The notes under the pieces are model-generated. The model worked only from the letters and a program-made list of their open reading frames with translations, was not told the origin of the DNA and did not search any database. From Candidatus Poribacteria bacterium (GTDB lineage: Bacteria; Poribacteria; WGA-4E; JAJDTR01): DNA of 64,000 nucleotides. This document shows, piece after piece, positions 54,001 to 62,790 of this stretch. Location of the stretch: the NCBI GenBank assembly GCA_028820655.1, contig JAPPIK010000056.1, positions 151,880 to 215,879 on the forward strand, in the 5' to 3' direction. Position numbers and translations under genes: made by a program. How positions within the stretch are numbered: position 1 is the first letter of the stretch; each line of letters starts with the position of its first letter.

Positions 54001-54247
54001 TTTCGACGACGGTACCAGCCATGCGTTTCAGGATGGCTTTGCGTGCGTCGTCGTTACCGGGATCGGGAAGTAGTGTGGCGATCAGCGCGGCGCGGGCGGC
54101 TGCCAGCGGGCCGCGGGCGGGCCAAATGTGGAGCGTGGAGATGTGCCCGTGCCGCACGTTCTTCTCGTGCACCGAGTCGAGCGAGACCTGCTTGAGCGGG
54201 AAGGCGACTTCTATGAGGCGTTTGTCGTTAGTCAAATCTTTTCTCAT
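51047..54247 (-). CDS. DUF1156 adenine-specific DNA methylase (COG1743)
   Basis: 1066 residues. The N-terminal DUF1156 part reads RLIEVAFPLKQVSLDSVHEKNVRHGHISTLHIWPARGP. The SAM motif is VLDPFAGGGAIPLEAMRLG near residue 137. A zinc-ribbon follows near 334-410 (C-K-G-C, C-P-C-C). The catalytic motif DPPYYDAIPYSDLMDFFYIW lies near 640, typical of N6-adenine or N4-cytosine methylases. A helical C-terminal part completes it. The gene begins 10 bp after the ATPase gene and should be co-transcribed with it. Composition changes inside: 53041-53100 has 43 G+C of 60, 52681-52740 only 26 of 60, 51421-51480 again 41 of 60. So the part with motif IV may have been exchanged by recombination. Self-marking DNA against a defence nuclease is the expected role. 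Confidence 0.9.
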   Translation of the reverse strand: MRKDLTNDKRLIEVAFPLKQVSLDSVHEKNVRHGHISTLHIWPARGPLAAARAALIATLLPDPGNDDARKAILKRMAGTVVEKTERKRLNGRIIEKTKEVTEGGILHWGRENGDALQWFRDEIRKAYGGRAPKVLDPFAGGGAIPLEAMRLGCEVTAMDINPVAWFILKCTLEYPQKLAGQTRPLPEFAVADRGFMESYLKAKGYKSDRLRTALQRLGHGDGNETQLEHLPHDDSLLQADLAWHVRAWGRWVLAKARTELAAYYPTYAECEPLDPDQEYETQPPQLLEVDEDGVPQIDPLNAEFDDDYLNDPRNPRWIAKPTVAYLWARTVTCKGCRGVLPLLKTRWLCKKERKRVLLTMAPNDKGSGVLFGVETDIPQNGGNSAQRRENDKRLGAGTMSRTGASCPCCRMIMTMEDIRLEGRAGRLGAVMTAVVMEGQKGKEYRLPTEHERAVAEVTEEELQDLYADIPFGLPEEPTPKAGIGASRAFSVDGYGFDTWRKLFTNRQLATQCAFTKAITKAASEIEAIYGDGIADAIVGFLACIMDRQADYGSTGCIWVNGNEHMGHQFSRFALPIVWDIAEVCPFTKTSGGLTSAYEWVTKVVDHLQVAVKHTSEPEVALRSAIEGQKGTYDVIVTDPPYYDAIPYSDLMDFFYIWLRRLAHSCSVELRKAFLSQVGPKWSEDENDGELIDDSNRFEGDSVQSKRNYEDGMERAFRTCFEALVPEGRLVIVFASKSPEAWETLVAALIRAGFVVDGSWPIQTERQGRLRSVSSAALASSVWLVCKKRPPARPGWDNAVLDDMRRNITGQLHDFWDAGIRGPDFVWAATGPALEAFSKHPVVKKATAQDELMSVSEFLREVRRMVVDYVVRRVLTYDGDAELTTGLDDVTTYYLLHRHDFGMGDAPVGACILYALSCNLSDAALVNQHDLLSQSGAGSADEALDAEDAEETESGGGAKVKLKPWHRRGRRNLGLEVPGGQPLPLIDQVHKLMHLWRAGDQPKVDSYLSDRGLQRNMLFNQILQALIELADEASEDRRILEALSNHVAAQGHVRESGQRHIPYAESK

Positions 54248-54257
54248 GCTTAACGTA

Positions 54258-56525
54258 TCACCTATCTGATTTTGAATAGTCCGATGGGGCTGGTTCTCTA
54301 GGTAACCAGTGTTTAGCAGACAGCATGTCTATCCATTCACAATATAGATGCACCCGAATTTCTTGGTCGCCAGTAGGCACGAGAAAGGGCTCCAACGGCG
54401 AAGGAATGGGAAAGTAAATACCTGCATACATTTCCTGCAACGGTCGTTGAAGTTCAATGGCACCCTCAACCTGTTCTTCTCCATTGAATTCGGCGACAAC
54501 AAGCTCATCAAGGCGTATTTCGTACTGAAATGCCGCGCTTATTGCATCTGATGCCACATAGCTAATCTTGTTACCAGCCCAGACGACACCGCGGTTTTCA
54601 CAAGCCGGAAGGAGGTCGCCGTAAGCCTTAAATGCAGAATCCAGTATTCGAATATAGTAACCATTAAGTCCCGTAGTTCCTGCTTCATCAACGATGTGGA
54701 GTAGGCGCTTTTCTTTATTTGGTTTTGGTTCACTTTGTTCTCCTACGTTAACTTGCTGTACATCATCACTGGTTACAACGTCACGCTGTCCGCCCTTGAG
54801 CACAACACCTATATCATCTTTGACCAATGTCCAGAGTTCGGACCGCCGTTTGGACAAAAATTCGAAATTCAGTGATCCATCGCCAAAAAACCTGCGACTC
54901 CATTTTTTGAGTGAAGGACCAAGGTACTCCCGACAAAACGTGGATATTAAAGAATAGAGGATATCCGTGTATCCGAGAACTTCCAACTTGGCAATCTCTG
55001 GATGTCGTACATCTATGAATATATCTAATGGTTGGCCAAGACTTGGCTCCTTCAAGAATACGGGAATGTCTTCAGTAAGTTTACCAGGAATAAGGTGGAA
55101 TTTCTCGACCTCATAAGACCTTAAAATGCTGAATTCCAATTCACTAAGGAAAATCTTTTCAAAGCGTGTTAGGTCTTGATAATGCTCCGAACAATCTATG
55201 ATTCCATCGAATGGCTGTGCCGCGCAATACTGTTCAAGGTACTGACGCTCCGCGTCTCGCCGGTACCGGTCAGCTGAAAGCAATACAACCACGTGACCGC
55301 GAGCCTGCATGATTTGATTCAGGGCATGCTTCTGTGCTGTGCCGAAAAATACGCCGACACCCTGTTGGGACTTTCCTCGAATATCTCCAAGAGTCATTTC
55401 TGATGCATCTGCGAGACGAACCATGGCGTTGTCAAGTTTGTCTATTAAGCTATTCCTAACCACATATTGAAATATGCGAGCATTCTGAACGATACGCTCA
55501 GAACTGTCTAAAACCGTATCAATTGCAATTCTCTCCAACATAAGAACGATGCGACCAAGCAGGCTGGTGGTTCCAGCGTCGGCGGAATCGCGCCCGGCGG
55601 TAGGAACAAAACGATCGCAATCCAAGCGACCTGAGACGCCAATCGTGCAGCCTATCTGGATTGCACACAGTTTAAATCCCCGTTTGAATACATCAATCGC
55701 GCCATTTTGGAATCTAAGACGACCCTTGAGATTTACGAATTCACCCGCAATACTCAGATTCTCGATCGCAGCCACGAGCGTATGCCCTTTGTCTACGAAC
55801 ATCTTTCCGGTAATAACAAAGTCTCCATCATGCCATTCTTGCGTATCGAGGCCGATTTGCGTGAGATTATCTTGGTCATCGACCTGCAAAAATCCCTTTT
55901 GCGAAATGTTCTCGCCATTGAAATGAATCGTTATTGGTACAAAGCGCACGAAATCTGACAAATAGGTTTTAAGCTCATTCACATTTGCGGTTTTGCGCAG
56001 GTTGCCAATCACGACCGTACCCCGAGGTGCAGCAACATTAGACTCTTCCTGACTCACTGACGGAATAGTGTTCGCAGCTGCTCGAATATCTTCCTCTGAC
56101 AATCGTGTGAGTGTTCCTTGCTCGCAATCTTCTGTTTGGGAGATTACCTCTAGCTTCGTGCAAACGCCGAAGTTGGCGAAGCCGCCAATTCCAAACGTGC
56201 CGACACACCCCGCGGACAAGGCTTCTTGGGTCCGCTTTCCGCTGGCGCCAATTGTCCAAAAAAGGTTCTTCAAGTCACTGTCTGACATCCCTATACCGTT
56301 ATCGCGCACGACAATCTTCTTGTCTTTTACAGTGATGTCAATTCTATAACTGTTTGCATTGGGGTTTGCACCCTCACGGTGCGCCTGAATCCGAATCGCA
56401 TCAACCGCATTCTGGACGTTTTCCCGGATGAAAGCGAGCGGTGTTTCGTAAACCTGCTTGGAGATAATCTGAAGTACGCTCTCGAAATCAATTCCTGCCT
56501 GAAACGTTGTGTTTTCTTGGTTCAT
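54258..56525 (-). CDS. Hsp90-like GHKL ATPase
   Basis: 755 residues. The N-terminal GHKL (Bergerat) ATP site is complete: N box RENVQNAVDAIR with the catalytic Glu and Asn, G1 box DNGIGM near 96, and lid/G2 box GTFGIGGFA near 130. The middle domain resembles Hsp90 (RGTVVIGNLRKTANVNELKTYLSDFVRFVPITIHFNGE, then GLDTQEWHDGDF). The C-terminal 350 residues are not recognised. Bacterial HtpG is about 620 residues with a different C-terminus, so this is a diverged relative. It starts 3 bp after the phosphoesterase stop and ends 10 bp before the methylase start, so the three are very likely one transcript. Low G+C (22 of 60 at 55081-55140) sets it apart from the methylase ends and the helicase. A conformational switch in defence is plausible. 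Confidence 0.85.
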   Translation of the reverse strand: MNQENTTFQAGIDFESVLQIISKQVYETPLAFIRENVQNAVDAIRIQAHREGANPNANSYRIDITVKDKKIVVRDNGIGMSDSDLKNLFWTIGASGKRTQEALSAGCVGTFGIGGFANFGVCTKLEVISQTEDCEQGTLTRLSEEDIRAAANTIPSVSQEESNVAAPRGTVVIGNLRKTANVNELKTYLSDFVRFVPITIHFNGENISQKGFLQVDDQDNLTQIGLDTQEWHDGDFVITGKMFVDKGHTLVAAIENLSIAGEFVNLKGRLRFQNGAIDVFKRGFKLCAIQIGCTIGVSGRLDCDRFVPTAGRDSADAGTTSLLGRIVLMLERIAIDTVLDSSERIVQNARIFQYVVRNSLIDKLDNAMVRLADASEMTLGDIRGKSQQGVGVFFGTAQKHALNQIMQARGHVVVLLSADRYRRDAERQYLEQYCAAQPFDGIIDCSEHYQDLTRFEKIFLSELEFSILRSYEVEKFHLIPGKLTEDIPVFLKEPSLGQPLDIFIDVRHPEIAKLEVLGYTDILYSLISTFCREYLGPSLKKWSRRFFGDGSLNFEFLSKRRSELWTLVKDDIGVVLKGGQRDVVTSDDVQQVNVGEQSEPKPNKEKRLLHIVDEAGTTGLNGYYIRILDSAFKAYGDLLPACENRGVVWAGNKISYVASDAISAAFQYEIRLDELVVAEFNGEEQVEGAIELQRPLQEMYAGIYFPIPSPLEPFLVPTGDQEIRVHLYCEWIDMLSAKHWLPREPAPSDYSKSDR

Positions 56526-56528
56526 TGT

Positions 56529-58304
56529 TTATCCTCGTATAGCGTTTTCAATTTGCCGTCGTAGATCCCTGTTACCGGTCGCCTCAACGATTTGTTGGCC
56601 GATCACTGAAAAGTAATTCGACTTTTCTGGTAACGTTTTGATACCTTCAAGAATTGTGGAACTAGCATCCGCCGTGCGTCCAACATCCATAAGCAGTGTT
56701 GCCAGATTTCCAATGTCGGTGAAGATAACCGCATCGGATTCAACCAGTGACTGGTAGTGTTCAATAGCTCTTTCTTTGCCCTGAAGTTCGTCAGAGTTGG
56801 CGAGAGCCAAAGCCAGCATTCGTTTTGCTTCGTTGACAACCATTACATCACCAAAACTTAAAAGGCGCTCAGCTTTCTCTCGTAGACTGACCCATTCCCC
56901 AGCGTTCGCAAGTTCGTTCAACAGGTCCAGAGTGTGTGAAAACGCTATTTGTGGTATTTCGCCGACAAGTAACCGGCAATCTGTGATGTAATTTTCTAAT
57001 CGTACTCGAAGAGATGAATCGTTGTCACACGATACGGTTAATACTTCACTATACTTCCTAATTGAATCACCGTGCCGTACGAGGATATCGGATAACGATT
57101 CGCGAGCGTACAGGACATCAAGAATATTCTTAAACGCCATGAATTCGGTTGTTTTTTGCTTTAACTCGCTGTCCGGGAGCGTTGTAAAGACGTCAGCGGA
57201 TCCGAATGTGTAACCGTTCGGCAATGGAATAAGAAACTCTGCTTTTTGCCCTAGTATTAACGCTGACAGATAATGAGCCCGAGGTGCAAGGGAAGGGCAG
57301 TATGACTCCATCGCCTTGGCGAGTTCCCCTACATCGTGCGTCCCTGTGGCAGTGATTTCAAATTGGTAGTCGTTGAAGGCACCAAGCGAAAAAGTACCTT
57401 TGATTGGGTTATACTGAAAACCCCTAACCTCCCTGGTAGTGTGCAGCAAGTCAAGCTTCACGACATAGTAAGCATTGCTATCGTGACGCGTCTGAAACGA
57501 TGCTCCAGCAACCATTGTCAGACACTTGGACGCTCCAGCGCCTGTGATATGTGCCTCGGGCACATGGAGATGGCCGCAATGGAAAAAATGAAGTCCATCT
57601 TCAATAAGATTTTGAACCGGCTGACGGTCATAATCTTGAAGAAGGTGGAGAGGGTGATGTGCCATTCCCACGACGATATTCGGTGGAACTTCTCCCGCTT
57701 GCACTAACTCAATGGCATTTATTGCCTGCCGTTCACCAATGAGCAATTTACCGTGATCGTCCGGCCCGCCTTCAGCTAACCACGCTGAATCCAAGCCAAC
57801 AATCGCCAGTCGAATTTCGCTGATTTCCAATCGTGACACATAACCGAGCCCATCAGTTGTCTGGGTTCTTTCCTGGCCTTCAAAGTAAGATTGCTGAAAA
57901 TCTCGGAAGTTCTTTTGTCGTTGAAGCAGCGTGTTGAAATTTTCGCCACCTTCGAGAAAAGTATCAACTTCCTCCGCGCTTTTGAGTTCGGAGCGCGTAC
58001 CTCGGAAACACATTTTCTGCCGGCATCGGTCTATGTCATGGTTCCCTGCAATACAAAAAATACGTTCCCTTGGCACCCCCGATGCGGTTTGAAGGTCGTC
58101 GAAAAAACTTCCTGCCAGTTCATATTCTTTGGATTTTCCAGAAAATGCGATATCGCCAGTCACGAGTATAAAATCAGCGACCGTTCCTGATTTGCGCTGT
58201 TCCTCAATAGTTCTACACATCGCTTTCAGAACAACGTCCTGTTGCCATTTCTTGTCTGAGCGTAGGTGGATGTCGGAAATATGAAGCCAGCAGATTGGAC
58301 GCAT
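56529..58304 (-). CDS. Calcineurin-like phosphoesterase with helical C-terminal repeats
   Basis: 591 residues. All metal-site motifs of the family are present: HISDIHL at the N-terminus (D-x-H), LVTGDIAFSG (G-D), CIAGNHDID (G-N-H-D), GMAHHPLH (His) and FHCGHLHVPE (G-H-x-H). These two-metal enzymes cut phosphodiesters in nucleic acids, cyclic nucleotides or phosphoproteins. The C-terminal ~240 residues are helical and TPR-like (AKRMLALALANSDELQGKERAIEHYQSLVE, then IGNLATLLMDVGRTADASSTILEGIKTLP), a likely partner-binding module. The gene is followed after 3 bp by the Hsp90-like ATPase gene. I know of no characterised system with this pair; effector (phosphoesterase) plus switch (ATPase) is inference. 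Confidence 0.87.
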   Translation of the reverse strand: MRPICWLHISDIHLRSDKKWQQDVVLKAMCRTIEEQRKSGTVADFILVTGDIAFSGKSKEYELAGSFFDDLQTASGVPRERIFCIAGNHDIDRCRQKMCFRGTRSELKSAEEVDTFLEGGENFNTLLQRQKNFRDFQQSYFEGQERTQTTDGLGYVSRLEISEIRLAIVGLDSAWLAEGGPDDHGKLLIGERQAINAIELVQAGEVPPNIVVGMAHHPLHLLQDYDRQPVQNLIEDGLHFFHCGHLHVPEAHITGAGASKCLTMVAGASFQTRHDSNAYYVVKLDLLHTTREVRGFQYNPIKGTFSLGAFNDYQFEITATGTHDVGELAKAMESYCPSLAPRAHYLSALILGQKAEFLIPLPNGYTFGSADVFTTLPDSELKQKTTEFMAFKNILDVLYARESLSDILVRHGDSIRKYSEVLTVSCDNDSSLRVRLENYITDCRLLVGEIPQIAFSHTLDLLNELANAGEWVSLREKAERLLSFGDVMVVNEAKRMLALALANSDELQGKERAIEHYQSLVESDAVIFTDIGNLATLLMDVGRTADASSTILEGIKTLPEKSNYFSVIGQQIVEATGNRDLRRQIENAIRG

Positions 58305-58515
58305 CTTGACCTTTCAGATTCTTATTTGCAGGATCTTAAGCCGCACATAAGGGAGCTTCTTCAACTCCCGGTTGAGTGGATCGATTACAATATCCAAAGA
58401 CTCCAACGCCGTGACTTCAAGCGGCCGATCGCATTTTCCTCTTGAGTTGCGTTCTCAATTTTTCACTATACCCTCCGCACCATTTAATGACAAGCAAAAA
58501 CGCTAGTTGAGATGT

Positions 58516-58812
58516 CTAGCCCTTCCGATTGACATTGAGGTTGAATTGATCGCCAGCCGGCGGAGGAACCCATCCATTTCGCACCAGTGCGTCGAAGTAA
58601 TCGCGCCTATCCTGATCGGGCGTCTCACTCTTATGCATCACTGCGGTATAGATGATGTTGACGGTTCTTCTGTGCCGCATCCCGTTTGCCGGGATTTGTC
58701 CGTCAGCGACCGAGGTAGTAAGTGATTGCAGTCTGTATCCATCTTTTTCAAGCTGATTGATTTGGGTTTCCATTTCGGATGGTCTGTTATACACTTCAAA
58801 GATTTTGTACAT
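58516..58812 (-). CDS. Small DUF4177-like protein
   Basis: 98 residues starting MYKIFEVYNRPSEMETQINQLEKDGYRLQSLTTSV. The opening strand, a helix with E-x-x-I-N-x-L and GYRLQSL match the small DUF4177-type fold (strand-helix-strand). It lies between the helicase and phosphoesterase genes, 211 bp before the latter. Function unknown. Confidence 0.65.
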   Translation of the reverse strand: MYKIFEVYNRPSEMETQINQLEKDGYRLQSLTTSVADGQIPANGMRHRRTVNIIYTAVMHKSETPDQDRRDYFDALVRNGWVPPPAGDQFNLNVNRKG

Positions 58813-58916
58813 GTTGAAACCGTACGCCTCCCAATTTGGTTAAATTGCTCGGGATATCCAGATAACGAATCCATCGGTGCGACAATCTAGAACAACACGC
58901 GTTTAATCTTTACCTG

Positions 58917-58949
58917 AACGAGTGAAAAACGAGTGCGGTAGCGATTCCC
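58917..58949 (+). repeat. Degenerate copy of repeat family A
   Basis: GAACGAGTGAAAAACGAGTG, then CGGTAGCGATTCCC, between the small gene and the helicase stop. Confidence 0.45.
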
Positions 58950-59013
58950 TTGCCTCCCCTTTGGGTCGCTTTGATTGAAGCGATTTGTGCACTCAAAATA
59001 TAGAGAGATCGAA

Positions 59014-62000
59014 TTATTCGGCCGCCTCTACAACGGCGCCCGGTGTGATCGTGAAGGCGGATAGTTCGCGGCTGCGGACTAGCAACTTGGCGAACGGATC
59101 TTGAACACGTACAAGGCGCGGCCTCGGCGCGGCGCAGTCGTAGACGACGTAGAGCCAGTAACTTTCTCGCAGGTTGCAAGCTCGCCCCCACTCGTTGTCG
59201 GAGATATGCACATTCCCGGAACCGGCGCGCCCTTTGACCTCAATGGCGCGTTCCTCGACGGAACCGTCGGCGCCCGCGGGCTGGCGCGACTTCAGGTCAA
59301 AGCCGGGCCAATCCGTCAACCCGGCGCGGCGCGCGAGTTCGGGTTTCGACACATCCGTCACTTCGGCGCCGAGGCGCTCCTCGTAAGCCGTAGCCACCTC
59401 CACGGCGATGGCTTCTACATCGGCATCGTAACGCTCAACCTCCTCCGCGTCCTGAACCGGCACCACGAGAGCGTGCACCAATATCTCGACCTCCCCGACC
59501 CGAATGAGTTCCGGTTCGGCGCGCAGTTCGTCGAGTCGCCGCTTTCGAGAGGCGGTGAGACGGCGCTGCCGATCCTTGATTACCCCAAGTTCTGCCGACG
59601 CTTCCTGGTCTCCGTCGCGCGCCAGTTGACTGAGGCGCGATCGGGCAGCCGCTAGTTCGGCAGCCTGAAAATCAAAGCCCCTATTAACTGCCTCGGCACG
59701 CGGGGGGAGATCGCCGAGTCGTTCCACCCGATGGAGTTGCACCAGCCGCTCGCCTATCTCTTGGCGGGCAAATTCCAAGACGTCAGCCGCCATACCGCGA
59801 GCCAACGTGGCGAGGGGTACGCGGCTCGGCGCGAAACCGCCCGCGCCCCTGAGCAGCAGCAGGTGTTCCACCGGAAGTTCGGTCACGCTGCCGTCGCTCG
59901 TTTGGCGCAGCCCGACCAATCGCGATTCCAGCGGCTTGGGTGCGTTTTCGCGTTCACCGTCCTCATCGAACAGATGCGGCGCCTCCTCATTGCTATGTTG
60001 TTCGACGGAAACCCGCGCGATGTGGAACAGGTACGCCTTCGTTGCATAGGGATCGAAGAACACGGCGCCTTGTCGTCCGGCATGCCCGAACCGCTCCAGG
60101 ATAGCGTCCGAGAGACGGTCAAACACCGGCTCGCCCGGGTGCATCCAAACGGCGTCCTCCCGACTCGTCGGTTTGTAAACCGTTAGCAGTTCGCGTGCGC
60201 CCTCGGAATACCGTTCAAGCGAGGAGAGCAGAGGATCGGTTGCGCCGGGTTGGTTGGGTATCAGGCTGAAAGCGGTTTCCGGATCGCCCTCGATACGCAG
60301 GTCGAGCAACGGTGCGGCACGCTCCACGAATCGGCGAACGTATCCGGGCAGCAGTTGGCGATAGATTTCCTGATCGGTTTCTTCGTTAAGTTGCGGCAGT
60401 CGCTGGCGCACGTCGCCGCCATCCCCGTACAGCACACGTTCCTTTTGTTCAAGCGCTCGAACTTGATTCTCCGTAAGGTTTCCCTCCAACTGCCGGGCGA
60501 CGGTATCCGCATCGTCGGTGAGCGCCTGCCGCAGATACTCCGTCATGGACACCTCCTCGAATAGACGCCCCACCACGTCGAACACCTTGTCGGATTGAAG
60601 TTGCTCCCGGATTGCCTCCAACTTCTCAAGCAGCGTCTTCAGCACACGCCCCTCGCGCGTGCCGCCCGCCACGAGATTGACAATCACCACCGGGGCATGC
60701 GTTTGACCATAGCGGTGAATGCGCCCCATGCGTTGCTCGAGCCGCGCCGGATTCCAGGGGATATCGTAGTTGACCATCAACCAGCAGAATTGGAGGTTGA
60801 TCCCCTCGCCTGCGGCGTCGGTTGCCACGAGGTAGTTTGCCCCGCCTTCCGCCGCCGGTCGTCGGAAAAACTCCACCTGCCGCTCGCGCTCCTGATAGTC
60901 CAATCCGCCGTGGATGAGCGCAACCTGATCGGTGAATCCGAGTCCTTCGAGCCGGCGCACCAAGAATTCCGCTGTATCGCGGTATTCGGTAAAGATGATA
61001 AACTTCTCGTCACTGTAACTCGGAAGGCGAAGCACCTCCCGCAGTTTCTCAAATTTGGATTCTTCTCCGGCACCAAACAGCGCCTGTGCCTTTTTAAGCA
61101 GCTCCTCAACTTTGTCCTTCTCTACCATCAACTCGACAAGGCTGACGGCTGCGGTGCCGCCTAACGCCTCGTACTCGTACTCTTCGTGCTCGTCCTCGGT
61201 CTTCTCATCGGCGGTCGACGTATTGAAGAGGTCGTCAAGATTATCTAATTTCCGCTGCTGATTGGCGAGTTGTGCCTCGGTGAGTTCCCCGTTTCGGAGG
61301 TTCTCAATCAGCCCGTCGAGTTTTTCTATGCGGCGTTCGAACGATCGCACGAGGGCATAGGTGGAGCTGGCGAGACGGCGTTGGAAGACGCTCATCGCCA
61401 AACGAGCGGCGGAACGATTTAGGACTCCCGCGCGGTTGTAGTAATCGCGGATGTATTCTGTCGTTTCGTCGTACAGTTCCTGCTCACCTCCTGTGCCGTC
61501 CGAGAGATTGTAACTCAACGTGTCGCAGTTTCGCTGCGGGTAGAGGGGTTGCCCATCGAAATGGAGCATCTCCTCCTTTGTGCGGCGGATGAAATGGCGC
61601 TGGCGCGATTCACGGGGAAACCTGTCGAAGGCGTCGTGCGTTGAAAGCGTTTCCGGCAGCAACAGCCGCCACAGAAAATAGTAAGGAGAATCATTACCCA
61701 TGTGCGGCGTTGCTGTCAGCAGCAGCAGATGTCGGGTTGACCAAGGCAGCACCCAGCGTTCGCCATCCACCTCGGCGCCGGCAATGGCTTCCGCCAGCTT
61801 GTACCGGTTCGTCTTACGTACGCGGTAATCCGGTTGGCGTGCGGCGGACAGTTTGTGTGCCTCGTCAAAGACCACGAGGTCGTAGGGTTCCGTTTGAGGG
61901 TCTTTAAGGTGGTTGAACATCCGCTCAGTGACCAACGTGTCCACGCTGAGGATGACGCGGTCACCCTCGGTACCGCTGAAGGGATTTCCTGTTCGCGCGT

Positions 62001-62589
62001 CCTCGCCCCTGATGATGCGGAACGACAAGCGGAACAGTTTTCGCATCTCCTGTTGCCAGTTGCCGACGAGACCGGCGGGCGGCACGATGAGTATACGGCG
62101 AATCAGCCGGCGGGACAGCATTTCGCGGACGTACAGCCCCGTCATGATGGTCTTGCCGGCGCCCGCGTCGTCCGCCAGCAGGAATCGCAGAGGCGTCTGT
62201 TCCAGCATTTTTTCATACACAGCGATGCGCTGGTGCGGGAGCGGGTCGATTAACGAGGTTTCCGTGGCAAATGCCGGATTGAAGAGGTGACCATAAGCGA
62301 GACGGTGCGCCTCCGCCACTGCCGCGACGGCGTTCGGGTCGGCGGCGAAGTCCATGCTCCGCGCTTCGTCGGATACGGTTTTCACGTCTTGACGCACCTC
62401 GCTGGCTTCCGCCAATTCAATGATGCGTTTCCACGCCAATTTGTTTGGGCGCGACTGCCTATTCTCCCAGCGGTTGACGGTGGCGAAGGAGACACCGACA
62501 AGCTCCGCGAATTTGGTTTGCGTTAAGCCTTTGGTCTCGCGGATATCTTTGATTTCCTGGGGATAGTCGTCGGGTAAAATGGTTGCCAT
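59014..62589 (-). CDS. HTH - SNF2-type helicase - DUF3883 protein
   Basis: About 1191 residues from the ATG at 62589 (a TTG at 62598 is in frame; GGAA precedes the ATG). Residues ~10-60 form an Xre-type HTH (GLTQTKFAELVGVSFATVNRWENRQSRP). The SNF2-like motor has motif I ADDAGAGKT near 142-150, DEAH in VVFDEAHKL, LLTATPH, ATDAAGEGINLQ and QRMGRIHRYGQ. After a long coiled middle, a C-terminal DUF3883 domain (ERAIEVKGRAGSGNVHISDNEW) holds an E-x-K core like that of PD-(D/E)xK nucleases. The fused HTH is unusual and could give site binding or self-control. High G+C (40 of 60 at 60301-60360). In context it is the motor and possible nuclease of the DUF1156/DUF499 system. Confidence 0.9.
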   Translation of the reverse strand: MATILPDDYPQEIKDIRETKGLTQTKFAELVGVSFATVNRWENRQSRPNKLAWKRIIELAEASEVRQDVKTVSDEARSMDFAADPNAVAAVAEAHRLAYGHLFNPAFATETSLIDPLPHQRIAVYEKMLEQTPLRFLLADDAGAGKTIMTGLYVREMLSRRLIRRILIVPPAGLVGNWQQEMRKLFRLSFRIIRGEDARTGNPFSGTEGDRVILSVDTLVTERMFNHLKDPQTEPYDLVVFDEAHKLSAARQPDYRVRKTNRYKLAEAIAGAEVDGERWVLPWSTRHLLLLTATPHMGNDSPYYFLWRLLLPETLSTHDAFDRFPRESRQRHFIRRTKEEMLHFDGQPLYPQRNCDTLSYNLSDGTGGEQELYDETTEYIRDYYNRAGVLNRSAARLAMSVFQRRLASSTYALVRSFERRIEKLDGLIENLRNGELTEAQLANQQRKLDNLDDLFNTSTADEKTEDEHEEYEYEALGGTAAVSLVELMVEKDKVEELLKKAQALFGAGEESKFEKLREVLRLPSYSDEKFIIFTEYRDTAEFLVRRLEGLGFTDQVALIHGGLDYQERERQVEFFRRPAAEGGANYLVATDAAGEGINLQFCWLMVNYDIPWNPARLEQRMGRIHRYGQTHAPVVIVNLVAGGTREGRVLKTLLEKLEAIREQLQSDKVFDVVGRLFEEVSMTEYLRQALTDDADTVARQLEGNLTENQVRALEQKERVLYGDGGDVRQRLPQLNEETDQEIYRQLLPGYVRRFVERAAPLLDLRIEGDPETAFSLIPNQPGATDPLLSSLERYSEGARELLTVYKPTSREDAVWMHPGEPVFDRLSDAILERFGHAGRQGAVFFDPYATKAYLFHIARVSVEQHSNEEAPHLFDEDGERENAPKPLESRLVGLRQTSDGSVTELPVEHLLLLRGAGGFAPSRVPLATLARGMAADVLEFARQEIGERLVQLHRVERLGDLPPRAEAVNRGFDFQAAELAAARSRLSQLARDGDQEASAELGVIKDRQRRLTASRKRRLDELRAEPELIRVGEVEILVHALVVPVQDAEEVERYDADVEAIAVEVATAYEERLGAEVTDVSKPELARRAGLTDWPGFDLKSRQPAGADGSVEERAIEVKGRAGSGNVHISDNEWGRACNLRESYWLYVVYDCAAPRPRLVRVQDPFAKLLVRSRELSAFTITPGAVVEAAE

Positions 62590-62790
62590 GTTTTCCAAAT
62601 GATTCGCTTAATTCATAGGGGCGATCATCAATCTATAGTCCTCATGTGCATTCATGATCCTGATATCACGTCGTACTATGAGTCTCGCACATGGGCGAGT
62701 TTCACGCAGGGATTTAATGCGCTGAGTGCCTCGCGTATTTTCCGACCTGCGCGAAGAGCAACAATCTCAGGTAATGATGTCAAAAGGCAT

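Noticed and set aside
51071-54073. Long plus-strand frames (355 and 452 codons) inside the methylase gene
   Set aside because: They are antisense to a gene with full methylase motifs. High GC content removes stop codons from the opposite strand, which explains their length.
59101-61164. Plus-strand frames of 150-190 codons opposite the helicase
   Set aside because: Same GC effect; the minus strand carries all helicase motifs in one frame.
46017-62589. Assignment to DISARM or BREX
   Set aside because: The DUF1998 protein and PLD of DISARM, and PglZ and BrxL of BREX, are not present in the window; the methylase is of the DUF1156 type.
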